The notes below the pieces were generated by a model. It saw nothing but the letters and a program-made list of their open reading frames with translations. It was not told the origin of the DNA and did no database searches. From assembly GCA_903844585.1 (NCBI GenBank), contig CAIMUD010000119.1, forward strand, positions 1 through 8,403: DNA of 8,403 nt. The letters run 5' to 3'. The stretch is from an uncultured Actinomycetes bacterium (lineage in GTDB: Bacteria; Actinomycetota; Actinomycetes; Nanopelagicales; Nanopelagicaceae). Within the stretch, counting starts at the first letter, position 1; each line of letters begins with the position of its first letter. Of this stretch, positions 1 to 6,427 are shown one piece after another. The translations under genes were made by a program, and so were the position numbers.

Positions 1-558
1 ACCAGACCAGGCAGCTGTATTAAGGGCTGCAAATTTATTGTCGCCAACTGGAATGACCGTTGCAAAGTACTCTTTAAAGAGTTCTGGATGTTGCTTAAGG
101 GCGCTATCGGTATCGAGGAAAATGACGCCTTGCTTCTCCAAGTCCTCTCGGATGGAGTGATAAACAACTTCTGATTCGTACTGTGCTGCCACTCCAGATA
201 CAAGACGTTGCTTTTCTGCCTCTGGAATACCTAAGCGATCATAAGTATTTTTAATATCGTCAGGTAGGTCATCCCACGTTGTTGCTTGTTTTTCCGTTGA
301 ACGCACAAAATATTTAATCGTGTCGAAGAAAATTCCAGAAAGATCTGAACCCCATGAAGGCATTGGCTTCTTTTCGAAGAGCGAAAGACCTTTAAGTCGT
401 AGGTCCAACATCCATTGAGGTTCGCTCTTCTTTGAAGAGATGTCGCGAACTACATCTTCGTTGATGCCACGCTTTGCATTACTACCTGCATCATTGGAAT
501 CTGACCAACCATATTCATAGTTTCCGAGTCCATCGAGTTCTGGATGTGCAGTTGTCAT
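1..558 (-). CDS. sufB: Fe-S cluster assembly protein SufB, N-terminal part (cut by window edge)
   Basis: This is the first 186 codons of SufB, the scaffold subunit of the cytoplasmic SufBCD complex, on which Fe-S clusters are built before transfer to apoproteins. The translation carries the well-conserved N-terminal SufB stretch: QWMLDLRLKGL near residues 48-58, KPMPSWGSDLSGI near 64-76, IKYFVRSTEKQ near 81-91, LPDDIKNTYDRLGIPEAEKQ and the VAAQYESEVVYH segment near 125-140, and GDNKFAALNTAAWSG at the visible end. The beta-helix core and the conserved C-terminal residues lie outside the window, so completeness cannot be judged. The ATG overlaps the sufR stop as ATGA (555-558), and a GGAAAGG ribosome binding site lies 7 bases upstream, inside sufR. 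The gene is therefore probably co-transcribed and translationally coupled with sufR, and sufD, sufC and sufS would be expected further downstream. The truncation is a window effect, not a pseudogene. Confidence 0.97.
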   Translation of the reverse strand, partial: MTTAHPELDGLGNYEYGWSDSNDAGSNAKRGINEDVVRDISSKKSEPQWMLDLRLKGLSLFEKKPMPSWGSDLSGIFFDTIKYFVRSTEKQATTWDDLPDDIKNTYDRLGIPEAEKQRLVSGVAAQYESEVVYHSIREDLEKQGVIFLDTDSALKQHPELFKEYFATVIPVGDNKFAALNTAAWSG

Positions 559-1265
559 CGCTTTGCCTTTCCGGCAGTAGTTGTTTTATTTGGTGATTTC
601 ATCTTCGGTATATATGTGGTGCAAACACCATCACCATGTGCGATGGTTGCTAGTCGTTGTACGTGCGTACCGAGAAGCGCAGAGAAGGCCGCCGTCTCAG
701 CTTCGCAAAATTCGGGAAATTCAGCAGCAACGTGCGCAATAGGACAGTGATGCTGGCAAATTTCTTCACCCTGTCCGCGCACCTCAACGCTTGCGGCATA
801 ACCTTGTTCGGTTAAAAATGTCGCCAGAGCTTGCGTCTTGTGTGACTTTTTGGAAATTACAACACTTGCTTTTCTTTGAATTTCATCCGCTCTGCTTTGT
901 GCAAACGCTTTGACAAGGTGCTCACCTGATTGTGCGGACATAAACTTCAGAGCCGAGACTGCCAAGTCATCGTAAGAATGTTCAAATTTTTGACGACCAA
1001 AGTCAGTCATCACGAAGACCTTCGATGGTCGACCGCGACCACGAACTAGCGCGCTATGAGGTTCGCGTGCTTGGAGAATATTTTCCTCAACAAGATGATC
1101 GAGATGTCGTCTAATACCTGCTGGAGTTATGCCGAGTCTTTGTCCAAGAACTGCAGCAGTCGATGGTCCATTTTCAAGAATTGATTTAGCCACAGCATCT
1201 CTGGTGCGCAGATCTTCCCCCGAGTTGGTGGGGCTCTGCTGATGTGAGCGGGTAGCTATTTTCAC
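555..1265 (-). CDS. sufR: SufR-type [Fe-S]-binding transcriptional repressor of the suf operon
   Basis: This 236-residue protein is a winged-helix regulator. Residues about 22-65 form the DNA-binding domain (GITPAGIRRHLDHL is the recognition region), and RGRGRPSKVFVMTDFG (75-90) is the wing typical of this family. The C-terminal half carries Cys170, Cys174, Cys187 and Cys215, giving spacing C-X3-C-X12-C-X27-C. The last three match the cluster-ligating cysteines of cyanobacterial SufR, and all four match the spacing I recall for Mycobacterium tuberculosis SufR (Rv1460). Such proteins repress suf genes while holding a 4Fe-4S cluster and release DNA when the cluster is lost under iron or oxidative/nitrosative stress. 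It stands first in the suf operon and overlaps sufB by 4 bp, which agrees with feedback control of its own operon. The start is GTG at 1265-1263. No Shine-Dalgarno sequence is visible upstream, so a leaderless transcript is plausible. The lysine-rich tail after residue 220 looks disordered. Confidence 0.93.
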   Translation of the reverse strand: MKIATRSHQQSPTNSGEDLRTRDAVAKSILENGPSTAAVLGQRLGITPAGIRRHLDHLVEENILQAREPHSALVRGRGRPSKVFVMTDFGRQKFEHSYDDLAVSALKFMSAQSGEHLVKAFAQSRADEIQRKASVVISKKSHKTQALATFLTEQGYAASVEVRGQGEEICQHHCPIAHVAAEFPEFCEAETAAFSALLGTHVQRLATIAHGDGVCTTYIPKMKSPNKTTTAGKAKR

Positions 1266-1277
1266 AACAGTATTGTG
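1263..1277. promoter_or_regulatory. Inverted repeat over the sufR start; candidate SufR operator
   Basis: The sequence CACAA-N5-TTGTG is a perfect 5-bp inverted repeat with a 5-bp spacer; its left arm includes the GTG start codon of sufR. Read on the minus strand, it also contains ACACA and TGTGA half-sites. These resemble the ACACT-N5-TGTGA motif I recall for mycobacterial SufR, although the spacing differs (7 rather than 5). A short repeat can arise by chance; the position at the sufR start is what makes an autoregulatory operator plausible. It could also affect the divergent ctaA promoter, since the intergenic region is only 60 bp. Confidence 0.4.
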
Positions 1278-1300
1278 TCGTAATTCGGGCGGGCTTTCCA
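1272..1300 (-). promoter_or_regulatory. Possible leaderless promoter of sufR-sufB
   Basis: On the minus strand, TGGAAA (1300-1295) and CACAAT (1277-1272) each match the -35 and -10 consensus at four of six positions, with a 17-bp spacer. The -10 keeps the key A at position 2 and the final T. It lies six bases before the GTG start, which would put the transcription start at or next to that GTG. This fits the absence of a Shine-Dalgarno sequence. The -10 lies within the CACAA-N5-TTGTG repeat, so a bound repressor would block RNA polymerase. The matches are weak and this is inference only. Confidence 0.3.
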
Positions 1301-1325
1301 GTTGGGAGCGCGTAGGCTGAGCGGC

Positions 1326-2189
1326 GTGAAGATACGAGCCCTAGCATTTGGAGCCCTTTTGGTTCTGCAAACGGCTTTGATCATAACTGGCGGTGCTGTT
1401 CGCCTAACAGGTTCTGGGCTTGGATGTCCGACCTGGCCGCAATGCACCCCAGGTTCCTATACCCCAGTCCCCCACCAAGCTGAAGGTCAACTCCATGCCT
1501 GGATTGAATTTGGAAATCGGCTCTTAACTTTTGCCCTCGTTGCTGTCGCACTCCTTGTACTGGCGCTAGTAATGCGCAATAGGAGAAAGGATTTACGTTT
1601 ACTGGCAGTTGGTCAGGTTCTCGGGATTTTTGGTCAGGGAGTTTTAGGCGGAATTACTGTTCTAACCGATTTAAATCCCATCCCTGTTGCTGGACATCTT
1701 TTATTGTCAATAGTTCTTGTTGCAGGGGCGGTTTCGCTATTTGAACGTAAAAATTATCCGGCAAAGGTAATGGCTAATTCAGCTACACCCCTGTCAATTA
1801 TTTCTCGCACCCATATTTCTCTTGCTTTTATAGTTATAGCTCTCGGAACTATCGTGACTGGTAGCGGCCCCCATGCCGGAGATCTACAAGCCAAACGCTT
1901 TGGCTTCGATATCCGCACTGTGGCTTGGATTCACGCAGATGCAGTTATCGCGCTTCTAGGTATTTCCCTCACGCTTTATTTTGTAAACGGGGCAAGTAAG
2001 CAAACAAAGAAACTTCTTCTCACTTTTTTCGCCATTGCAATTTTGCAAGGTTTCATTGGTTATCTACAATACTTCACAGGAATCCCAGAAATTCTTGTGG
2101 CAGCACATCTACTTGGTGCATCTCTAGTCTGGATCGCAGCGTGGCGTATCCGACTTTCAATCTCGCATACTCGAGAAATATCTGCGTAA
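1326..2189 (+). CDS. ctaA: Heme A synthase, CtaA/COX15 family
   Basis: This integral membrane protein (287 residues from GTG 1326) matches the family that oxidises heme O to heme A for the aa3-type cytochrome c oxidase. Eight hydrophobic segments are visible, at roughly residues 5-25, 65-83, 92-112, 120-138, 163-181, 200-220, 229-248 and 255-275. Signature elements are TGGAVRLTGSGLGCPTWPQC (21-40) with the extracytoplasmic pair Cys34 and Cys40, the Glu61 motif EFGNR, GPHAGD (181-186), and helix histidines His124, His163, His203 and His261. Asn64 stands where the Bacillus protein has a heme-ligating His after the Glu; I recall the same EFGNR motif in actinobacterial homologues. The start is uncertain: an in-frame TTG at 1302 would add eight residues (MGARRLSG), and neither start has a strong Shine-Dalgarno sequence. 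GTG was chosen because it gives the normal Lys/Arg-led first helix. tkt follows after 18 bp. The heme O synthase gene ctaB is not in the window. Confidence 0.9.
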   Translation: MKIRALAFGALLVLQTALIITGGAVRLTGSGLGCPTWPQCTPGSYTPVPHQAEGQLHAWIEFGNRLLTFALVAVALLVLALVMRNRRKDLRLLAVGQVLGIFGQGVLGGITVLTDLNPIPVAGHLLLSIVLVAGAVSLFERKNYPAKVMANSATPLSIISRTHISLAFIVIALGTIVTGSGPHAGDLQAKRFGFDIRTVAWIHADAVIALLGISLTLYFVNGASKQTKKLLLTFFAIAILQGFIGYLQYFTGIPEILVAAHLLGASLVWIAAWRIRLSISHTREISA

Positions 2190-2207
2190 ATTACATAGGA
2201 GAAATAC

Positions 2208-4262
2208 ATGACAAAGCTCGCTGGCTGGACCGAACTAGATGATCGTGCGGTAGCTTATGCTCGCGCACTTGCCGCTGATGCTGTGCAAAACGCTGGTCAT
2301 GGACACCCAGGCACAGCGATGGCGCTGGCACCTGTTGCTTACAATCTATTTCAACGCCATCTAGTTCATGATCCAGCAGATGCACATTGGCTCGGGCGCG
2401 ATCGTTTCATTCTCTCCTGTGGTCACTCTTCGCTGACTTTGTACACCCAGCTTTTCTACAGTGGTTATGGTCTTGAACTAGATGACATCAAAGCTTTTCG
2501 CCAAGCAAACTCACTGACCCCTGCGCACCCCGAATATGGCCATACAGTCGGAGTTGAAATGACAACGGGTCCACTCGGTGCTGGTATTGCTACTTCCGTA
2601 GGATTTGCGATGGCTGCTAGATACGAGCGCGGACTTTTAGATCCTGATGCAAAAACTGGCGCATCACTCTTCGATCATTCTATTTGGGTTATATGTTCAG
2701 ATGGAGATCTGCAAGAAGGGGTATCCGCCGAAGCATCATCTCTTGCCGGAACACAGGGCCTTGGAAACCTCAACGTGATTTATGACGATAACCGGATTTC
2801 AATCGAAGGCGACACACATCTTTCATTTACCGAAGATGTCTCTGCTCGCTATCTGGCATATGGCTGGCATGTTATTGATGTCGCAGCCTTAAACGATGGC
2901 AACGTTGATCTAGAGAGCCTTGATGCGGCAATGATCGCGGCAAAGGCCCACACTGATAAACCATCTCTCATCCGGCTGCATAGCGTAATCGCGTGGCCCG
3001 CACCAAAACTTCGCAACTCTGCAAAAGCTCACGGTGCTGCACTTGGAGATGATGAAGTTGCCGCAACTAAGAAGGAGCTCGGTCTAAATCCTGATGAGAA
3101 GTTTGCGATGCCATCTGATGTTTTGGCTCATGTGAGAAAAGTTAAAGATCGCGGTGCAGAACTTCACAAGGAATGGAATAGAAAATTTGCGACATGGAAA
3201 AGCGCTAACCCTGAGCGCGCAAAACTTCTTGAGCGCCTTGTAAAGCGCGAACTCCCCAGCGATCTTCAATCGGCTCTCCCGATTTTTCCAGCTGGGAAAG
3301 ATGTTCCGACTCGTAAAGCATCAGGAGATGTCATTCAAGCAATTGCAAAGGCGCTTCCAGAATTTTGGGGTGGTTCTGCAGATTTAGCAGAAAGCAACAA
3401 CACCATCATTGAGGGTACTGGTTCATTCTTGCCAGCATCGAGTGATATGAAGGGTGCAAATCCTTACGGTCGCATGGTGCACTTTGGAATTCGCGAACAT
3501 GCAATGGGTATGGCTGTTAACGGGATTACTCTCCATGGACTTACTCGTTCATTCGGTGGAACATTTGCTGTCTTTAGCGATTTCATGCGCCCGGCTGTAC
3601 GACTTGCAGCCCTTATGAATATCGGTTCGACATTCGTGTGGACTCACGTTTCGATTGGTCTCGGTGAAGATGGACCTACACACCAACCCGTAGAGCATTT
3701 AGCGGCGCTGCGCACTATCCCAAATTTTGCAGTTGTTCGACCTGCAGATGCCAATGAAGTAGCACACGCATGGCTTTCAATACTGCGACGTAACAAGCCA
3801 GCAGGAATTTTGCTTTCAAGACAAAATCTTCCTGTTGTGGATCGCACAACTCATGCAACAGCAACAATGGTTGATAAGGGCGCATACGTTCTTAAAGAAT
3901 CATCTAAGGCAGCGGAAGTGATTTTGATAGCAACAGGATCCGAAGTTAGCGTTGCGTTGGCTGCTCAGATCGAACTCGAGGCCAAGGGCATTGCGACTCG
4001 AGTTGTGAGCGCTCCTTGTCTAGAGTGGTTCGACGAACAACCGGATTCATATAAGGACGAGGTGCTTCCAAAATCAACCAAGGTGCGCGTAAGTATCGAA
4101 GCAGGTGTTGCACAGGGATGGCGTGAATACATTGGAGATTCAGGTATTTCAATCTCACTTGAACATTACGGTGCCTCGGCCTCAGCTGCCACTCTCTTTA
4201 AGGAGTACGGCTTCACAGCCGAGAACGTCGTCGCAAAGGTGTCGAAAGCGCTAGGTAAATGA
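2208..4262 (+). CDS. tkt: Transketolase
   Basis: This cytoplasmic thiamine-diphosphate enzyme moves two-carbon units between ketose and aldose phosphates and links the non-oxidative pentose phosphate pathway to glycolysis. At 684 residues it is full length for the family. Visible landmarks are HGHPG (31-35), CGHSSLTLY (71-79), PEYGHTVGVEMTTGPLG (108-124), the thiamine/metal motif SDGDLQEG (164-171) ending at Asn195 of YDDNRISIEG, KAHG (His275), GGSADL (388-393), FGIREHAMG with catalytic Glu430 (426-434), and GEDGPTHQP with substrate-binding Asp488 and His492. His480 matches the yeast substrate-binding His469, but the next residue is Val481 where most transketolases I recall have Asp. The ATG is preceded by AGGAG at 2197-2201 with a 6-base spacing. 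The stop overlaps the pgi start (ATGA, 4259-4262), so the two are probably translated together. No transaldolase gene follows, although tal is commonly next in related genomes. Confidence 0.98.
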   Translation: MTKLAGWTELDDRAVAYARALAADAVQNAGHGHPGTAMALAPVAYNLFQRHLVHDPADAHWLGRDRFILSCGHSSLTLYTQLFYSGYGLELDDIKAFRQANSLTPAHPEYGHTVGVEMTTGPLGAGIATSVGFAMAARYERGLLDPDAKTGASLFDHSIWVICSDGDLQEGVSAEASSLAGTQGLGNLNVIYDDNRISIEGDTHLSFTEDVSARYLAYGWHVIDVAALNDGNVDLESLDAAMIAAKAHTDKPSLIRLHSVIAWPAPKLRNSAKAHGAALGDDEVAATKKELGLNPDEKFAMPSDVLAHVRKVKDRGAELHKEWNRKFATWKSANPERAKLLERLVKRELPSDLQSALPIFPAGKDVPTRKASGDVIQAIAKALPEFWGGSADLAESNNTIIEGTGSFLPASSDMKGANPYGRMVHFGIREHAMGMAVNGITLHGLTRSFGGTFAVFSDFMRPAVRLAALMNIGSTFVWTHVSIGLGEDGPTHQPVEHLAALRTIPNFAVVRPADANEVAHAWLSILRRNKPAGILLSRQNLPVVDRTTHATATMVDKGAYVLKESSKAAEVILIATGSEVSVALAAQIELEAKGIATRVVSAPCLEWFDEQPDSYKDEVLPKSTKVRVSIEAGVAQGWREYIGDSGISISLEHYGASASAATLFKEYGFTAENVVAKVSKALGK

Positions 4263-5800
4263 TTCGCGTAAGCGGACCATCACTGACAAAGGTAGATCGC
4301 ACATCCGCGCTGTATGCGCTCCTTGAAAATACGCACATTCGTATCGCGCAAAAGGATGCCAGCACGTGGGGTCATGGCGCTGCAGCAGAGGCCGCAATTC
4401 GACTCAACTGGGTGGATTTACCTGCATCTTCTAGAACACTTCTTCCAGAGATTTCTCAGATAGTCGCAAAGTTTAAAGGTTTTCAACACTTAGTCCTCTG
4501 TGGCATGGGCGGTTCATCCCTGGCCCCAGAAGTCATCGCGCACACATATGGCAAAAGTATTTTTATTCTTGATTCAACTGACCCAAATTACATCGCGCAT
4601 ATAGAAGCTTTTCAACTAGAGAAAACTCTTGTAGTTGTCAGCTCTAAATCAGGTTCGACCATAGAGGTTGCATGTCAGCTCTCCTACTTTGAAAACAAAT
4701 ATAAGAGTGATGGTTTAAATCCAGTAAATCACATGCTTTTTATAACTGATCCAAACTCTCCCCTTGATGCTCAGGCTCGAAAGGCTGGCTATTCAGTTGT
4801 AAATGCAGATTCAAAAGTTGGTGGGCGATTTAGCGCACTGACTGCATTTGGACTTCTTCCAGCAGCTCTTATGGGTATCGACCCTTTGCTTCTACTAGAT
4901 CAAGCTCAAAACGCCAAAGCGCAATTTCTTGCCCAACATTTTCAGATTCTTGACGTTGCTTATGTATTAGCCAAGATTGCAGGACAGTTTGTAGGTTTCA
5001 CTGATGCGGGTTCTAAGGTTCCAGGACTTGCCGATTGGATTGAACAGCTTATTGCTGAATCGACCGGCAAAAATGAAAAGGGTCGCCTTCCTATAGCTAC
5101 CGAGAGCGTTGCAAGCGCTGCAGCGGGCGGGGCCCTTAGCGTTGCATTTGCTCCAGATTCACAAGCAGATCTTGTTATTGAAGCAGAACTCGGTGAGCAT
5201 TTCATTTTCTGGGAATGGGTAACAGCTCTTGTAAGTGCAGCACTTGAAGTTGACCCCTTCAATCAACCCAATGTTATTGAAGCAAAAGAAGCAACAGTTC
5301 AACTCTTAAGCACGTGGGATTCCAAATTGCCGCAAATTTCTGGAGATGCCGAAGATGGTGAAATAGAAATCTTTGGTCATGGCGCAACAATCGTTTCGGC
5401 GCTGAAGAATCTGATCGCAAATACCGAATCAGATGGCTACATAGCGATCATGGCCTACCTTGATCGCATTGATGACTGGAAAGTTTGCGAGCTGCGCAAA
5501 ATCCTGTCCGAAAAATCTGGTCGCCCGGTAAGTTTTGGATGGGGTCCAAGATTTATGCATTCAACTGGGCAGTTCCATAAGGGCGGACAACAAAATGGGT
5601 CCTTCCTTCAGATCACTGGTGAGACAACTTCAGATTTCGATATCCCAGGCAAATCCTTTGATTTTAAGACCCTTCTTATGGCCCAAGCTCTCGGTGATGC
5701 TCACGCTCTGGTGAAAAGAAAATACCCGCTTCTTCGTCTGCATTTAAAGAATCGAAGTGCGGGTATTGACCACGTACTTAAAGCTGCACGCAGCCTTTAA
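4259..5800 (+). CDS. pgi: Glucose-6-phosphate isomerase, actinobacterial type
   Basis: This enzyme interconverts glucose-6-phosphate and fructose-6-phosphate. The 513-residue protein has two sugar-isomerase (SIS) domains. The first contains CGMGGSSLAPEV (81-92), LDSTDPN (104-110) and the phosphate-binding SSKSGSTIE (128-136). KVGGRFSALTAFG follows (186-198), with Arg190 in the position of the catalytic arginine, then LIAESTGKNEKG (264-275) with Glu267 as the likely catalytic base, DPFNQPNVIEAKE (332-344), and RFMHSTGQFHKGG (431-443). It differs from the E. coli-type enzyme and resembles actinobacterial Pgi and the C-terminal half of bifunctional transaldolase-Pgi proteins, but no transaldolase domain is present here. 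The ATG overlaps the tkt stop by 4 bp with only a weak AGG upstream, so translation probably depends on ribosomes finishing tkt. It ends 3 bp from the stop codon of the convergent rbpA gene. Confidence 0.95.
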   Translation: MIRVSGPSLTKVDRTSALYALLENTHIRIAQKDASTWGHGAAAEAAIRLNWVDLPASSRTLLPEISQIVAKFKGFQHLVLCGMGGSSLAPEVIAHTYGKSIFILDSTDPNYIAHIEAFQLEKTLVVVSSKSGSTIEVACQLSYFENKYKSDGLNPVNHMLFITDPNSPLDAQARKAGYSVVNADSKVGGRFSALTAFGLLPAALMGIDPLLLLDQAQNAKAQFLAQHFQILDVAYVLAKIAGQFVGFTDAGSKVPGLADWIEQLIAESTGKNEKGRLPIATESVASAAAGGALSVAFAPDSQADLVIEAELGEHFIFWEWVTALVSAALEVDPFNQPNVIEAKEATVQLLSTWDSKLPQISGDAEDGEIEIFGHGATIVSALKNLIANTESDGYIAIMAYLDRIDDWKVCELRKILSEKSGRPVSFGWGPRFMHSTGQFHKGGQQNGSFLQITGETTSDFDIPGKSFDFKTLLMAQALGDAHALVKRKYPLLRLHLKNRSAGIDHVLKAARSL

Positions 5801-5806
5801 CTTTTA
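5780..5806 (+). terminator. Weak candidate terminator at the end of pgi
   Basis: AAAGCTG, the loop CACG and CAGC-C-TTT can form a small hairpin: a 4-bp GC-rich stem plus 3 A-U pairs beyond a one-base bulge. It lies over the last codons and stop of pgi and is followed by AACTTTTA. The stem is short and the U-tract broken, so this may not work as a terminator. It is listed because nothing else in the 3-bp convergent gap could end the transcript. Confidence 0.25.
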
Positions 5807-6142
5807 TTCGTCGTCTCCACGGAGTTTACGTAAGGCTTCTTCCAAAATCTTTGCACCTTCAGTGTCGCTACGTCGTTCCTTTACGTAAGCAAGGTGCGTC
5901 TTGTATGGAACGTTTACGACTGCGCTAGGTGGATTGTTACGATCACGGCCGGCCGGTAAACCACACTTAGGACAATCCCACTCAGCGGGGATGATGACAG
6001 TTTCTTCTACAGCAAAAGATGGACGTACTTCATGTCCCTTTGCACACCAATATGAAACTGTTGCGCGCTCAATTTGATCACCGCGTTCAGCCTCGCCCAT
6101 TGGGCCAGCGCCGACACGACTTCCGCGAATTGCACTTGCCAT
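5804..6142 (-). CDS. rbpA: RNA polymerase-binding protein RbpA
   Basis: RbpA is an actinobacteria-specific protein that binds RNA polymerase and the principal (group 1) sigma factor and stabilises the open promoter complex. The 112-residue product has the expected layout: an N-terminal tail (MASAIRGSRVGAGPMG, 1-16), a zinc-ribbon-like core with Cys33, His37, Cys57 and Cys60 (YWCAKGH and WDCPKCG), a basic linker GRDRNN (65-70), then the conserved PYKTHLAYVKERRSDTEGAKILEEALRKLR (79-108), whose C-terminal helix is the sigma-interaction domain. The ATG starts 3 bp after the secG stop, and a GAAGGG ribosome binding site (6155-6150) overlaps the end of secG, so it is very likely co-transcribed with secG and the glycolytic genes upstream. 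In M. tuberculosis rbpA lies elsewhere, whereas a place next to secG is, from memory, common in other actinobacteria. The identification is secure. Confidence 0.95.
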   Translation of the reverse strand: MASAIRGSRVGAGPMGEAERGDQIERATVSYWCAKGHEVRPSFAVEETVIIPAEWDCPKCGLPAGRDRNNPPSAVVNVPYKTHLAYVKERRSDTEGAKILEEALRKLRGDDE

Positions 6143-6145
6143 TTA

Positions 6146-6376
6146 TTAACCCTTCAAGAGAAGACTAAGAGCGATTACTCCAGCAAACCAGAGACCGCCT
6201 ACAACGATTGTGATGCGGTCAAGATTTCGTTCTACTACCGAGGATCCTCCGTAGTTTGAAGAAATTCCGCCACCGAAAAGATCCGAGAGTCCGGCGCCTT
6301 TACCTTTATGGAGAAGAACTAGAAGGATCATCAAAACGCTTGTGATGATCAAGAATATTGATAGAGCTAATTTCAC
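6146..6376 (-). CDS. secG: Preprotein translocase subunit SecG
   Basis: SecG is the small accessory subunit of the SecYEG protein-conducting channel in the cytoplasmic membrane. This 76-residue protein has the family's two transmembrane segments (about 2-22 and 54-74). They are joined by a Gly/Ser-rich loop containing HKGKGAGLSDLFGGG (23-37), which matches the SecG signature of a basic Lys/Gly stretch followed by GLSxxFGG. The start is GTG at 6376-6374, with an AGGAG site (6388-6384) seven bases upstream. It lies 51 bp downstream of tpiA and 3 bp upstream of rbpA on the same strand, the usual actinobacterial arrangement after pgk-tpiA. The length is normal for the family. Confidence 0.95.
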   Translation of the reverse strand: MKLALSIFLIITSVLMILLVLLHKGKGAGLSDLFGGGISSNYGGSSVVERNLDRITIVVGGLWFAGVIALSLLLKG

Positions 6377-6427
6377 GGTAAAACTCCTAGCTAGTTAGAG
6401 CGTCAGGATACTAGAGGTTGAAAGGGT

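Noticed and set aside
1..558. Short sufB as a pseudogene
   Set aside because: The frame is open to the first base of the window and the sequence is conserved throughout; it is cut only by the window edge.
544..750. 68-codon plus-strand frame opposite the end of sufR and the sufB start
   Set aside because: It is the mirror of the SufR cysteine region, with no ribosome binding site or similarity that I recognise.
1302..1325. TTG at 1302 as the start of ctaA
   Set aside because: It would add MGARRLSG ahead of a normal CtaA N-terminus, with no Shine-Dalgarno sequence. GTG 1326 is preferred, but the TTG cannot be excluded.
4960..5262. 100-codon open frame on the minus strand within pgi
   Set aside because: It lies wholly opposite conserved Pgi motifs, its translation has no recognisable domain, and no ribosome binding site supports it.
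6387..6413. CTAGCTAG palindrome and a TAGTAT -10-like hexamer before secG
   Set aside because: There is no matching -35 at a suitable distance, and the palindrome is only 8 bp beside a ribosome binding site; both are likely chance.
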